The position numbers and the translations under genes were made by a program. From Streptomyces dengpaensis (GTDB lineage Bacteria; Actinomycetota; Actinomycetes; Streptomycetales; Streptomycetaceae), in NCBI RefSeq assembly GCF_002946835.1, contig NZ_CP026654.1, positions 1-64,000 on the forward strand: a stretch of DNA of 64,000 bases, read 5' to 3'. The notes below the pieces were generated by a model, which searched no databases, was not told the DNA's origin, and saw only the letters and a program-made list of their open reading frames with translations. Shown piece after piece: positions 33,406 through 41,611 of the stretch. The stretch's first letter is position 1. Every line of letters begins with the position of its first letter.

Positions 33406-34481
33406 CGTGTCGCCCTCCTCCTGCGCCCGGTGGCCTGGCGGCGCAGTGCGCGCGGCAGGGAGCTGACGGACCTGCGGTGCCGGGCTCGTGTGCGGGCCTG
33501 GTCGCGGGCGTCGGCGAGGCTGCACCCGTCGCACGGCTCGGTGCCGGCGGCCTCGTGGCAACGGTGGCCTTCCACGGTGCCGTGCAGGGCGGTAATGCCG
33601 TGGGCGGCGGCGAGCCGGTACAGGGTGTCGCCGACGATGCCGGTGCGCTGGGTGATGCTGCGTTCGGTGAGACCGTCGCGCAGCAGGACCAGCGCCACGG
33701 CCTGGCTGGCCGTGAGCGGGGTGAGCGCGGCGGGCATGGCGTCGGTCGCCATGGGGCGGGTCCTTCCGGAGTCCAGATGGTTGGAGGGCGCGGGCCGTCG
33801 CGGCGACGGGACACGCGGGGAGGCCTGCGGTGCTGCGCAGGCCTGCGAGGGGGAGTCGGAGCGGGAGCCGGACGCCGCCTCCAGCAGGGCGGCTTTGATC
33901 TCCGGGGTGCTCAGGTTCTGCAGCGCGCGTTCCTTGAGCATCTTGGCCGCGTACATGCTGCGGTCCATGCGCTCGCCGATCTCACCGAACGGCAGGTCGT
34001 GCCAGTAGCGCAGCCACAGGCACTCCCACTGGTCGGGTGTCAGCCCGGCCAGGGCCTTGCGGAGTTCGGCGAGGACGTCGGTCCTGGCGAGGTGCTCGGT
34101 GACCTGTTCGCCGATGTCGCCGACGGCCAGGTCCTGGTCGTACATGTCGCCCGTCGGGACCTCCCGCCGGTAGCGGGAGCTCTTGTAGTGATCGAGCAGC
34201 AGGTTGCGGGCGATCGTGGCCAGCCAGGCCCCGAAGTCGCTGCCGCGCCAGGTGAACGCACCGATCCGGGCCAGGGCCCGGACGAACACGTCGCCGGTCA
34301 GGTCCTCGCTCAGCTGCTGGTCGTGGGTGCGACGCAGCAGGTAGGTGTAGATCTGCGGCCGGTAGCGGGCGTACAGGACGCCGAACGCCTCGCGGTCGCC
34401 GCCGCGGGCCCGGTCGACGATGTCGGTCACCGGCTCCTCCGCCTCGGAAGTCCGCCGTGTCGTCGTATCTGTGGCAGTCAC
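33402..34481 (-). CDS. ECF-type sigma factor with a C-terminal HTH extension
   Basis: A 359-residue protein. Region 2 runs from about 20 to 100 (FGVLYARYRPQIYTYLLRR, then DFGAWLATIARNLLLDHYK) and region 4 from about 140 to 190 (LTPDQWECLWLRYWHDL, then EIGERMDRS). After a Pro/Ser-rich linker a second HTH-like module follows (AVALVLLRDGLTERSITQRT) and a basic tail. An internal ATG at 33752 with GGAAGGA could also give the last 116 residues alone. GTG 34481 overlaps the upstream stop. No anti-sigma gene was seen; the factor may activate plasmid promoters. Confidence 0.85.
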   Translation of the reverse strand: MTATDTTTRRTSEAEEPVTDIVDRARGGDREAFGVLYARYRPQIYTYLLRRTHDQQLSEDLTGDVFVRALARIGAFTWRGSDFGAWLATIARNLLLDHYKSSRYRREVPTGDMYDQDLAVGDIGEQVTEHLARTDVLAELRKALAGLTPDQWECLWLRYWHDLPFGEIGERMDRSMYAAKMLKERALQNLSTPEIKAALLEAASGSRSDSPSQACAAPQASPRVPSPRRPAPSNHLDSGRTRPMATDAMPAALTPLTASQAVALVLLRDGLTERSITQRTGIVGDTLYRLAAAHGITALHGTVEGHRCHEAAGTEPCDGCSLADARDQARTRARHRRSVSSLPRALRRQATGRRRRATR

Positions 34482-35125
34482 GCGCCGGCCCCCGCGTTCG
34501 TGTCGGCCAGCCGACCGCTCAAGTGCGGGTTCGCATCGGTGATCCGCCGCAGCAGCTTCGGCGTGGGCTTCCACAGACGCTGGGAGCCGCGGGCCGGGAC
34601 GGGCGTGGTCAGCCGCTGCACCCGAGCCAGCTCCCAGTGGAAGCAGCCCTCTTGGGACCAGCGCGTGCACTCGCCGTCGTCTGCATGGATGCCGGCGAGG
34701 TCGGCGACGGCGACCACCGCACCGCGCACCAGCTCGTAGTCGTCGTCCAGGGTCTCCCGTACGGCGCCCAGGGCCAGGGCCCGGAGGTCGACCTCGGATC
34801 CGGCGTGAATGAGCAGGGTGCCGCGCCACCGAGTGGTCCACACCCTGTTCTCGATGCGCTTGGCGACCTGGTCGTCCTCGAGGGCGATCAGGTCCGACCA
34901 GGGCGGCCGGATGGTCAGGCACCGGATCGGGGTGAGGTCGTGATCCGGCGCGGTCTGGGGACGGCTGGAGACCATGGCGAGCGCCTCGAAGTTGGTGCGC
35001 TGCTGCTGAGGGGTCAGCGGCAGCGACCCGGCCGGGGTGCGGGTGCGGAAGTACTCGCCGGTGGGGATCGCTTCGCGGGACAGCCTGGCCAGCAGGGCGG
35101 TGTCCGCGACGGAGGAGAGGGTCAT
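34478..35125 (-). CDS. ASCH-domain-like protein, 215 aa
   Basis: CLTIRPPWSDLIALEDD and WRGTLLIHAGSEVD, then a late GCFHWELARVQRL, match the ASCH (PUA-like) fold, whose members bind RNA or modified nucleotides. The N-terminal 60 residues are a separate Thr/Arg-rich segment. It overlaps both neighbours by four bases, between the sigma factor and the GGDEF gene, so these are made together. Confidence 0.75.
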   Translation of the reverse strand: MTLSSVADTALLARLSREAIPTGEYFRTRTPAGSLPLTPQQQRTNFEALAMVSSRPQTAPDHDLTPIRCLTIRPPWSDLIALEDDQVAKRIENRVWTTRWRGTLLIHAGSEVDLRALALGAVRETLDDDYELVRGAVVAVADLAGIHADDGECTRWSQEGCFHWELARVQRLTTPVPARGSQRLWKPTPKLLRRITDANPHLSGRLADTNAGAGA

Positions 35126-35856
35126 CGCAGGTCCTCCGCAGCGAGGGGGTGGGCGGTGGTGCCCGTACGCCCGAGGCGCCGGCCGTTGACGCTCGGCTCG
35201 TTGGCGTGGTCGGGGGTGGCTATGCGGTACAGGCCAGTGCCCTCCCGCTTGTGCTCGTACATCGCGCCCTCGGCGCCGCGCAGCACGTACGTGTAGTCAC
35301 GCGAGTGCAGGTCGCTGGGGCTGGACATGCCGATGGACACCGCGACGTCGACCGCCTGGCCGTCGACGTCAACGGGCTGGTGCAGCAGGTGGTGCAGCTG
35401 CTCCAGGCGCCGATCGCGGTCGATGACGGGGCATGTGAGGACGGCAGCGAACTCGTCACCGTGCAGACGTGCGGCGAGGCCGGTGTCGCCGACCCACTGC
35501 TCCAGGCGGGAGGCGATGGCGATGATCAGCGCGTTGCCGACGTCGTGCCCGAGAGTGTCGTTGACGGCCTTGAAATCGACCGCGTCCAGGAACACGAGCA
35601 TCGTCTGGTCGCCGTGGTCGTGCAGGTGGCGGGTCGCGTGCTGGACGTAGCCGGGGCGGGAGTGCAGACCGGTGAGCTGGTCGCGGCGGGCGGCCTCCAG
35701 GCGCCGGGCGGCCTCCTCCAGGTGCTGGCGTTCGGCGGCCAGACGCCGGTGCAGCGTCGCGGCGTGAACAGCCCAGCCGGTCAACGGAAGTACGGCCGTG
35801 GTCAGGAAGAGTGCGCGCTGCCCGAACCGGGCGTGTGTGCGCAGGGCGGAGTCCAT
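35122..35856 (-). CDS. GGDEF-domain protein with altered signature motif
   Basis: A 244-residue protein. An N-terminal hydrophobic segment (LFLTTAVLPLTGWAVHAA) is a likely membrane anchor, followed by a short coiled coil rich in Glu/Arg and a GGDEF domain (DQLTGLHSR, VFLDAVDFKAVND, LHGDEFAAVL). The signature reads HGDEF instead of GGDEF, so the first Gly is lost; catalytic Asp and Glu remain. It may be a weak or altered cyclase, or a binding domain. ATG 35856 chosen; GGAGA lies before it. Confidence 0.83.
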   Translation of the reverse strand: MDSALRTHARFGQRALFLTTAVLPLTGWAVHAATLHRRLAAERQHLEEAARRLEAARRDQLTGLHSRPGYVQHATRHLHDHGDQTMLVFLDAVDFKAVNDTLGHDVGNALIIAIASRLEQWVGDTGLAARLHGDEFAAVLTCPVIDRDRRLEQLHHLLHQPVDVDGQAVDVAVSIGMSSPSDLHSRDYTYVLRGAEGAMYEHKREGTGLYRIATPDHANEPSVNGRRLGRTGTTAHPLAAEDLR

Positions 35857-35896
35857 ACTGAGGATCTCCCTCTCGTCTCGTACGGGATGGGTTGGG

Positions 35897-35942
35897 CCCG
35901 GGGCAGCCGTCGAAGCCGCCAAGCACGTGCGGCTGTCCCGGG
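35897..35942. terminator. Hairpin upstream of the GGDEF gene
   Basis: CCCGGGGCAGCCG (35897-35909) pairs with CGGCTGTCCCGGG (35930-35942), one G-T pair. It lies between two genes of the block. Confidence 0.65.
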
Positions 35943-35948
35943 GCGGAG

Positions 35949-36251
35949 CTACAGATCGAAGTCGCTGACGCGGAGCCAGCTGCACGGGTCGTTCCAGCGA
36001 CCAGCCGTGGCGGAGAGCCAGTCGGGCTCCCAGCCGGGCCGGTAGCCGCGTGCTCCCCAGCCGTCCGGCCGCTTGCCGGGAATCTCGAATCCGGCCTCCT
36101 GAGCGGCGCGTGCCGCGTCGTAGACCTCGTGCGCGATCCGGACGGCTGAAGAGCGGCTGTCGGCGGGTCCGGTGAAGACGTGCACACCGCGCAGGCCAGG
36201 CTGGTCGGTGCTCTTGATCGGGACGTCGACCTCGAAGTAGGGCAGGCCCAT
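35949..36251 (-). CDS. Small hypothetical protein, 100 aa
   Basis: I chose ATG 36251, nine bases after GAGAGGAG, over the ATG at 36260, which touches that site. The protein is Trp-rich and soluble (PDGWGARGYRPGWEPDWLSA). It has no recognised domain. It lies between two hairpins within the minus-strand block. Confidence 0.68.
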   Translation of the reverse strand: MGLPYFEVDVPIKSTDQPGLRGVHVFTGPADSRSSAVRIAHEVYDAARAAQEAGFEIPGKRPDGWGARGYRPGWEPDWLSATAGRWNDPCSWLRVSDFDL

Positions 36252-36298
36252 GACGCCCATCTCCTCTCGTGCTTCTCGTGGTTGAGGGGCCACTGCGA

Positions 36299-36334
36299 CC
36301 GCCCCGGACCCGGCGGTTGCGGGGTCCGGGGCGG
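36299..36334. terminator. Intergenic hairpin
   Basis: CCGCCCCGGACCC (36299-36311) pairs perfectly with GGGTCCGGGGCGG (36322-36334). Confidence 0.65.
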
Positions 36335-36358
36335 CACAGAGTGCGCTCAACTCGCGGG

Positions 36359-36673
36359 TCAGCGGATCGTTTCGAGCGCGTACCGCAGATGCGTGCGCGC
36401 CCGCGCCAGCCGATCGCGCTGGTCGGCCCCAGTGATGGTCAGCGCGTCGGTGAGGTGGCCGACCGCGTAGTCCAGTTCCTCGCCGGCGCGTTGCAGGTAG
36501 TCGACGCGGGCGGCGCCGAAGAAGTGCATGCCGCGCTCAACGAGGTCGATGAAGCCGGTCGGGGTGACGTCGCCCGGCTGCTCCTCACCGAGCAGCGCGG
36601 CGAGGTCCCTGCTGAAGCAGGCGATGAGCGCGGCGAACGTGTTGGTCGCGGCGGGCTGGACGGAAGCGGTCAC
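36359..36673 (-). CDS. Small helical protein, 104 aa
   Basis: GTG 36673 has GAGGAGG six bases upstream. The protein is almost wholly helical (TFAALIACFSRDLAALLGEE and RLARARTHLRYALETIR) and lacks membrane segments. Unknown family. It is separated from the next upstream gene by a terminator-like hairpin. Confidence 0.68.
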   Translation of the reverse strand: MTASVQPAATNTFAALIACFSRDLAALLGEEQPGDVTPTGFIDLVERGMHFFGAARVDYLQRAGEELDYAVGHLTDALTITGADQRDRLARARTHLRYALETIR

Positions 36674-36792
36674 GAGGGCCTCCTCGGTAGTCGAGTTGGA
36701 TGGTGATGGGCCGGCCGGGGACCCCCGGCGTGGGTGTGATCGGTACGGAGGGCGCTCAGGCCGGACCGTGGGGATCGGCCTTGCTATTGCTG

Positions 36793-36836
36793 GCCTTCGG
36801 GCTCGGTTCCCTCGTGAGGGAGCCGAGCCCGAAGGC
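36793..36836. terminator. Strong intergenic hairpin
   Basis: A 21-bp stem with one G-T pair, 36793-36813 and 36816-36836 (starting GCCTTCGGGCTCGG), loop GT. The whole 36674-36858 spacer holds no gene. Confidence 0.75.
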
Positions 36837-36858
36837 GGCGGTGCCGGGTGCGGGCTGG

Positions 36859-37140
36859 TCAGCTGGTGCTGCCGCCTTGGAGACGCTTCATCCGGTCGGC
36901 GATCGCCAGGAATTCGGCTCCGAGGTCCGCCGAGGCCAGGATCACGCGGAGGATCGAGGCGAAGCCGTCCCGCTCGATGGGGTTCAGGCGGTCCCACACG
37001 GCGTGCGCATCGGTATGAACGCCGACGGCCTGGAGGTAGGCCTCCTCGGTGGTGACGGTGTACTCGGCACCGCACCGGCCGCACCGGTAGGTGGCCTGGT
37101 CCCAGCCGCAAGCAGCAGGGCTGTCAGGCTCGGTGGTCAT
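36859..37140 (-). CDS. Small protein with CxxC knuckle, 93 aa
   Basis: Starts at ATG 37140, overlapping the kinase stop (ATGA). The N-terminal part holds YRCGRCGAEYTVTTE, one Cys pair of a possible zinc ribbon, with a Cys and His nearby. The rest is helical. Coupling to the upstream kinase suggests joint action. Confidence 0.68.
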   Translation of the reverse strand: MTTEPDSPAACGWDQATYRCGRCGAEYTVTTEEAYLQAVGVHTDAHAVWDRLNPIERDGFASILRVILASADLGAEFLAIADRMKRLQGGSTS

Positions 37141-38135
37141 CCGTGGACCGCCTCCATCGCCTGTGCCTCGAGGTCGGCGTGCCCCTCGGGGTCGTCCTCC
37201 TGGCCGCTGTTGTCGGCATGGTCGTCGGCCTCCTGGTCGACGTCGTCGAAGCCGCCGTGGACGGTGCAGACGATGTCGGGGTCCTGGTCGCGATCGCCGG
37301 TGAGCGCGCCCCACAGGTCGGTGACCGTGTAGGCCGGCGCCCACGCCTCGCCCTCGCATTCGTCGTCGAAGGGGCAGGGCAGCAGGACCTCGAAGCCGAT
37401 GCTGCCCTCGCCGTCGATGTCCGTGCGCAGGGCGAGGTTGAGGTACTGCTGGCCGATGCGGATCTCCGCGACGCGGTCGTCTCCGGCGAGGCGGGAGCCG
37501 TCCTTCCATCGCCACAACGGCATGAGTTCGGGACCGAAGAACCGGCGCGGCACGATCAGGTCGCCCAGGCCGTCGTCGCCGCCTTGTCCGAGCTCCCGGA
37601 TCCGGATGTTGCTGATCTGCTCCAGGAGCGGCTCCAGCCGGTACAAGGTGTCGGAGAAGAAGACTTCGTTGAAGCCCTCCGAGCGCAGGTTCGGGTGGGC
37701 GGCGACCATGGCCCGGTGCTGGTCGGTGACCACACTGTCGGGCACGGCCCGGTTGGCGGGCCGGGGCTGCTGCCGCTCGATGCACACGGGCAGCGGGGTG
37801 GAGACGAGAACCGCGATGACCGGCATGTTGTGCTGCTTCGCCGCGTCGACCAGCAGGGCCCTGTCCTTGGCGAGGACGGAAGTGGCGTCCACGACCGTGT
37901 TCAGGCCTCGGGCCATCCTGCGGTTGACGATCAGGAGCATCGCGTCGACGGCGTCGGCCGTGGCGCTCTGATCACCACAGTCGTCGGACATGACGCCCCT
38001 GAGACTGTCGAGGCTGACGACCTGGTGGGGCGGCCAGGTCGCGGCGAGCGTGGACTTCCCGGAGCCAGATGCGCCGATCAGCACCACGAGCGCGTTCTTC
38101 GGCAGGTCCGGGTAGAGAGGTGCGGGCGCGGTCAT
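37137..38135 (-). CDS. AAA/P-loop kinase, polynucleotide-kinase-like, 332 aa
   Basis: Walker A GASGSGKST lies at residues 21-29 and is followed by the SLDSLRG and TVVDATSVL segments of the PNK-like kinase group. The kinase part ends near 160; the C-terminal half is a separate domain with an acidic tail rich in Asp and Glu. It resembles the shorter kinase at 16811-17326. The substrate is unknown; nucleic acid 5' ends, zeta-type metabolites and others are possible. Confidence 0.78.
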   Translation of the reverse strand: MTAPAPLYPDLPKNALVVLIGASGSGKSTLAATWPPHQVVSLDSLRGVMSDDCGDQSATADAVDAMLLIVNRRMARGLNTVVDATSVLAKDRALLVDAAKQHNMPVIAVLVSTPLPVCIERQQPRPANRAVPDSVVTDQHRAMVAAHPNLRSEGFNEVFFSDTLYRLEPLLEQISNIRIRELGQGGDDGLGDLIVPRRFFGPELMPLWRWKDGSRLAGDDRVAEIRIGQQYLNLALRTDIDGEGSIGFEVLLPCPFDDECEGEAWAPAYTVTDLWGALTGDRDQDPDIVCTVHGGFDDVDQEADDHADNSGQEDDPEGHADLEAQAMEAVHG

Positions 38136-38476
38136 TCGGCTTCTCCTTGGGGGTCAAGGACGCGGGTCGCCCAGTACAGGCGGAGGGCAACGCCCTCGGT
38201 GAGCAGTTCGGCTGCGTCGTTCAGCGGAGCGGAGGTGTCGCCGTCGCCGTCCTCGTTGAGGCGGTCGGCGGTCTGTGCGCAGCGGGTGAACAGCTGCGCG
38301 AGCTTGCCGAGGACGCCGTCTTGTGGGTCGGCCTCGCTGTGGAACTCGCGGAGGGTCTCCGCGAGTTCGGCGGCGGTGACGTCGTCGCCGGTGAGGTCGT
38401 CCTCGATCTGCTGGAGGGCGAGCATCGCGATGCCCGCCGACGCGCGGACGCGGTCGACACGGGTTCGGGCGGTCAC
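38132..38476 (-). CDS. Small acidic helical protein, 114 aa
   Basis: Coupled to the kinase gene by ATGA. It is predicted to be helical and acidic (QIEDDLTGDDVTAAELAETL). No family recognised. It lies just after the PycTM gene. Confidence 0.66.
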   Translation of the reverse strand: MTARTRVDRVRASAGIAMLALQQIEDDLTGDDVTAAELAETLREFHSEADPQDGVLGKLAQLFTRCAQTADRLNEDGDGDTSAPLNDAAELLTEGVALRLYWATRVLDPQGEAE

Positions 38477-38486
38477 GGCTGGCCCG

Positions 38487-38951
38487 TCAGATCAGCGAGC
38501 CGCCGGCGGCGGCCAGCAGCAGAGTGAGGGCGACAAGCGACAGGTCGACCGCGCGCCGCAGGTGGGTGAACTTCCGTACGGCGAGGGTGGACAGAACTCG
38601 GATGCGGGCGGCGCGGGTATCGCCGTCCATACAGCTGCGGATCTCGTCTTCGTCCAGGCGCGCCCAGTGCGGGAAGGACGCCCGATCGTCGCCGCGCAGG
38701 CGAGGCCTGACGACCAGGAGCAGCAGCACGGCGGCCGTGCCCAGGGCGAGGACGGCGAGCGCGCCGAAGACCTTCGTCACCGGCGGCAGGTCCTTGTCGG
38801 CGACGGATGCGAGACCGGCGAGGACGGCGCCGTTGAAGGCGAGCAGTAAGGACGCCTTGCCGTCCGTGCGTCCGATCTCACTAGCGACAGAAGCGAAGGC
38901 GGTGTCCAGGTTCTTGTCGATGGTGGAGGCGGGGGCCGTGAACGTCGTCAT
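38487..38951 (-). CDS. PycTM-type (Pycsar effector family) membrane protein, 154 aa
   Basis: The stretch ASEIGRTDGKASLLLAFNG is the hallmark of the PycTM effector family (DUF5706-like), with a transmembrane helix at about 35-52, a second at 64-86 (GALAVLALGTAAVLLLLVV) and a third near the C-terminus (LSLVALTLLLAAAGG). In Pycsar defence such proteins open the membrane upon binding cyclic UMP or CMP made by a partner cyclase. No PycC-type cyclase is present here; the nearest nucleotide-cyclase-like protein is the altered GGDEF protein 3 kb away. Role on the plasmid unknown. ATG 38951 with a weak site. Confidence 0.75.
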   Translation of the reverse strand: MTTFTAPASTIDKNLDTAFASVASEIGRTDGKASLLLAFNGAVLAGLASVADKDLPPVTKVFGALAVLALGTAAVLLLLVVRPRLRGDDRASFPHWARLDEDEIRSCMDGDTRAARIRVLSTLAVRKFTHLRRAVDLSLVALTLLLAAAGGSLI

Positions 38952-38980
38952 GCGCGGGGTTCTCCTTGCGGAACGTGGGT

Positions 38981-39011
38981 GGGGCGGCCCGCGTGGTGTG
39001 CGGGCCGCCCC
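38981..39011. terminator. Intergenic hairpin
   Basis: GGGGCGGCCCGC (38981-38992) and GCGGGCCGCCCC (39000-39011), seven-base loop. Confidence 0.65.
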
Positions 39012-39036
39012 GGGGTGGCTTCGGGTGGGTCAAAGG

Positions 39037-39321
39037 TCAGAACGGCGGTTCGTCCGGCCAGGGGTCACGGACGGGCAAGAGCCGGAGAGTCCGTGTCGGC
39101 CGGTCCCAGCACCAGCACAACTCCCCGCCCGGGTAGAGACCTTCGGACCACCAGCCGCCCTCGCCACGGCAGTCCGGGCAGCCCGGGCGAGGCCGGGGGG
39201 AGAGCCGGATGGCGTTCCGGGAGACGGTCAGCTCCCAGGCGTCGGCCTTGAGTGCGACGGCGGCCGCCGTCGCCGTGAGCGAAACGGCGGCCACGAGCAG
39301 CAGCGCGGTTCGGGCGCGCAC
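39037..39321 (-). CDS. Small membrane-anchored Cys-rich protein, 94 aa
   Basis: GTG 39321 lies 4 bp after the upstream stop. The N-terminus (ARTALLLVAAVSLTATAAAV) is a membrane segment or uncleaved signal. The outer part holds CPDCRGEGGWW and CWCW, suggesting a metal-binding or disulfide knuckle. Function unknown. Confidence 0.66.
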   Translation of the reverse strand: MRARTALLLVAAVSLTATAAAVALKADAWELTVSRNAIRLSPRPRPGCPDCRGEGGWWSEGLYPGGELCWCWDRPTRTLRLLPVRDPWPDEPPF

Positions 39322-39325
39322 CGTG

Positions 39326-39883
39326 TCAGTTCCGGGGCGGGTGCGGCAGGACCAGGAACTGGGTGCCCGTGCCGCTGGTGGTGGGCCGGGCGACCAGGAA
39401 GTCGGGCTCATCCTGTACGAGCCGGAGCATCTTCATCTTGATGAAGTCCGCCGGACGCTGGAGGTCGACACGGTCCGCGTGGAAGTCGCTGAGGTAGACG
39501 TAGTGGCGGTTGGTGCCGCCCATGCGCAGGCTCTGCAGCCGGGCGCGCACGATCTGCGCGGCCTGGTCGTCGTCGGGCGCGGCCGGGATGCCCCGGTCCA
39601 TCGCGCGGCAGCTGGCCGCGTGCGTGTTGGCGAGGTCGGCGGCCTCTTTCTCCGCCAGTCGGCTGCTGTGGCTGCTTTTGACTGCGCGGTAGGTGCAGCC
39701 GAGGCAGGCAGTGGCGAAGGACGACGTTCCTCGGTCGCCGTCGGCGGTGTAGACGAGGACGATCGCGCCCTCTCGTTCTCCGACGGCGCCGCGGTAGCGC
39801 TGGACGACGGTCGTGCCGTCCGGCGTCCACGTCGCCGTGTCCAGTACGGCGGGACGGCGGGCGAACAGGGTGGTCAAGGCCAT
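39326..39883 (-). CDS. Hypothetical protein, 185 aa
   Basis: ATG 39883 has AAGGAGA upstream. A soluble protein with a Cys pair (ACLGCTYRAVKSSHSS) that with nearby His and Cys (HAASCRAMD) resembles a zinc knuckle. The C-terminal part looks beta-rich. No family recognised. Such Streptomyces plasmid proteins are common but uncharacterised. Confidence 0.68.
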   Translation of the reverse strand: MALTTLFARRPAVLDTATWTPDGTTVVQRYRGAVGEREGAIVLVYTADGDRGTSSFATACLGCTYRAVKSSHSSRLAEKEAADLANTHAASCRAMDRGIPAAPDDDQAAQIVRARLQSLRMGGTNRHYVYLSDFHADRVDLQRPADFIKMKMLRLVQDEPDFLVARPTTSGTGTQFLVLPHPPRN

Positions 39884-39913
39884 GAGTGATGTCTCCTTCA
39901 AGCGACTCGTTGA

Positions 39914-40390
39914 TCAGGCAGCCAGACCGTGTGCGGTCGGCTCCGGGTAGGTCATGACGGTGTCGGGACTGGGCTCGTAGCCCTTGTCACACGGCTCGCA
40001 CTGGCCCTGGGTGCGCAGCGGGAGGCACGCGTAGTACCGGATTCGGCACGTGGGGCATGTCTGCCTCGCGGCCATCGCCCGGTCCAGAGCCATCTCCTGG
40101 GCGAGGGTGGGTGTCCGTTTGGGAACCGCCAGGTCGACGCGGTACAGCCACGCCCACCGGTTCCCGCCCCGGCATATGAGCCGGGCGACGGGGTCGTGGC
40201 CGCCGGGGCTCAGGCCCATCGCCCGTAACTGGCGGCGGGTGGCGAGGCCGGTCTCCGGGACGGGCCCCTTGCCGCGTGCTGCGGCGCGCACGGCCACGGC
40301 GCTGGGGGCCTGGTTGTTGCCGAACTCCGGGAAGCCGTCGTCGTCGTAGAGGTCGACGTCGACCAGGTCGTCATCGTCCGGGCTGTCCAT
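39914..40390 (-). CDS. RRQL-motif zinc-ribbon protein, 158 aa
   Basis: ATG 40390 overlaps the stop of the micro-gene upstream by one base (TGATG). After an acidic N-terminus comes LATRRQLRAMGLSPGGHDPV, a motif typical of a family of Streptomyces plasmid and phage proteins, then two CxxC pairs (CPTCRIRYYAC, CEPCDKG) that form a zinc ribbon. A DNA- or RNA-binding role is likely; precise role unknown. Confidence 0.72.
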   Translation of the reverse strand: MDSPDDDDLVDVDLYDDDGFPEFGNNQAPSAVAVRAAARGKGPVPETGLATRRQLRAMGLSPGGHDPVARLICRGGNRWAWLYRVDLAVPKRTPTLAQEMALDRAMAARQTCPTCRIRYYACLPLRTQGQCEPCDKGYEPSPDTVMTYPEPTAHGLAA

Positions 40391-40497
40391 CACGCGCTCC
40401 AGGCGCCGGAGAGTCGGCGGGGCCGCTGCGGGTAGCGGGGTCCGGGACGGTGGGGGCGGGGCCGGCCGATCCGGCGGCGCGGTCGGGGGATGAGCAC
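40390..40497 (-). CDS. Arg/Pro-rich micro-protein, 35 aa
   Basis: A 35-residue frame (starting MLIPRPRRRIGRP) with a strong GGAGGAG site seven bases before GTG 40497. It is very basic. The stop shares a base with the next start, so its translation may drive the RRQL gene (leader-type coupling) or it may be a real peptide. Too short for normal gene finders. Confidence 0.5.
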   Translation of the reverse strand: MLIPRPRRRIGRPRPHRPGPRYPQRPRRLSGAWSA

Positions 40498-40600
40498 GTG
40501 CGATCTCCTCCAGACGTCGGTGGACAGCAAGCAGCGCGCCCCGCCGGCGCGGGTGCGTCGGCAGGGCGCGGGGTGGTGCTGGTGGCCGGTCGGCCTGTCC

Positions 40601-40635
40601 GGTCCTCGCCCACCACGAGCGGGTGGGCGAGGACC
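40601..40635. terminator. Intergenic hairpin, first copy of a duplicated element
   Basis: GGTCCTCGCCCACC (40601-40614) pairs with GGTGGGCGAGGACC (40622-40635). The stem and flanks (GGCCTGTCC before, AGGCGGAGC after) are repeated at 41612-41650. Confidence 0.75.
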
Positions 40636-40664
40636 AGGCGGAGCAACCGGACGGTGAGGGAAAG

Positions 40665-41339
40665 TCAGCGGCTGGCAGAGTCGGCCGGTCGGGTGCTGCT
40701 CGCCCACGGGTTTTCCGGGTCGTGCTGGCGCTGGCCGGTGAGGAAGTCGAGCGTGACCCACAGTCGTTCGCCCGGGGTCCCGTACTCGGGGGCGATGATC
40801 GAGACGTATGTGCCGGTGCTGACCTCGCGGTAGAGGTCGCGGTCCAGCCCTGGCCACTGAATGGCCATGTCCGCGCGGCTGATTCGTCCGCCGAACGCGG
40901 TCATGGCCTCGCCGTCGCGGGTGGTGGCGACGACGGGCTCCTCCTGGACACCGCCATCGGGGCGGTAGTCGTTGATCCGGACGAACAGCCCGGCGGCGTA
41001 CGCGGCGTCGACCAGGCGGTGGAACAGCGTGGGGTCGGTGACCACCAGCTCGACTGCGGCGCGCTGCTCCCACCACAGACCGTCCGCACCAGTGCCGGCG
41101 AAACCGGGCTGCGAGCAGGTGGTGACGTATCCGGCCCGGCACAGGGCGGCGAGGCTGGGCACCAGGTGCGCGGTCTCATCGTCGGGGCCGTAGCGCGGCT
41201 GGTAGCCGGGGCGGGAAGCGATCTTCCCCTCCAGCCAGAGGGCCATCAGCTCACTGAGGTCGCTGATGGTCCGGGCGGACCGCCAGCGGCGCCGGTCGGA
41301 GCGGCTCATCCACGGGAGTTTGATGTCCACGGCTGTCAC
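40665..41339 (-). CDS. DUF6919-like protein, 224 aa
   Basis: The start is GTG 41339, which overlaps the small membrane gene's stop (GTGA). The sequence (RTISDLSELMALWLEGKI; CSQPGFAG; WWEQRAAVELVV) belongs to a family common in Streptomyces accessory DNA, which I associate with DUF6919. It looks cytoplasmic. No activity is known. The family name is from memory and should be treated as tentative. Confidence 0.7.
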   Translation of the reverse strand: MTAVDIKLPWMSRSDRRRWRSARTISDLSELMALWLEGKIASRPGYQPRYGPDDETAHLVPSLAALCRAGYVTTCSQPGFAGTGADGLWWEQRAAVELVVTDPTLFHRLVDAAYAAGLFVRINDYRPDGGVQEEPVVATTRDGEAMTAFGGRISRADMAIQWPGLDRDLYREVSTGTYVSIIAPEYGTPGERLWVTLDFLTGQRQHDPENPWASSTRPADSASR

Positions 41340-41548
41340 CGCCCGGTCGTCGTGGCCGACGGGCTCGGGGAGGGGCTGGCGGGCTGGCCGTCCGCGCTGG
41401 TGTGGGAGCCGAGCACGATCGCGAGGACCGCCGCGGCGGCCAGCGCGAGGCGCTTGAGCAGCGACAGCTTCGGCTTGGCCGGGGCGGCGGTCTGCGCGGG
41501 GATGAACCAGCCGTACACCGGCTTCGGGGTCTGGGTGTTCTGCGGCAT
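41336..41548 (-). CDS. Small single-pass membrane or secreted protein, 70 aa
   Basis: ATG 41548 has AAGGAGA upstream. One hydrophobic helix (RLALAAAAVLAIVLGSHTSA) follows a basic segment, and the C-terminus is a Pro/Ser/Thr tail. Small Spd-type or signal-anchored protein in the run-up to the transfer genes. Function unknown. Confidence 0.66.
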   Translation of the reverse strand: MPQNTQTPKPVYGWFIPAQTAAPAKPKLSLLKRLALAAAAVLAIVLGSHTSADGQPASPSPSPSATTTGR

Positions 41549-41611
41549 GACGAATCTCCTTGCGCGGCAGGGGGACTGGGGTGTTGGTGCGTGAGGCCGG
41601 ACGGCCTGTCC

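Noticed and set aside
30347..33814. A 1155-codon open minus-strand frame
   Set aside because: It only joins the real gene 30347-31240 with antisense-like, Arg/Pro/His-rich sequence across the dnaN-like gene in another frame.
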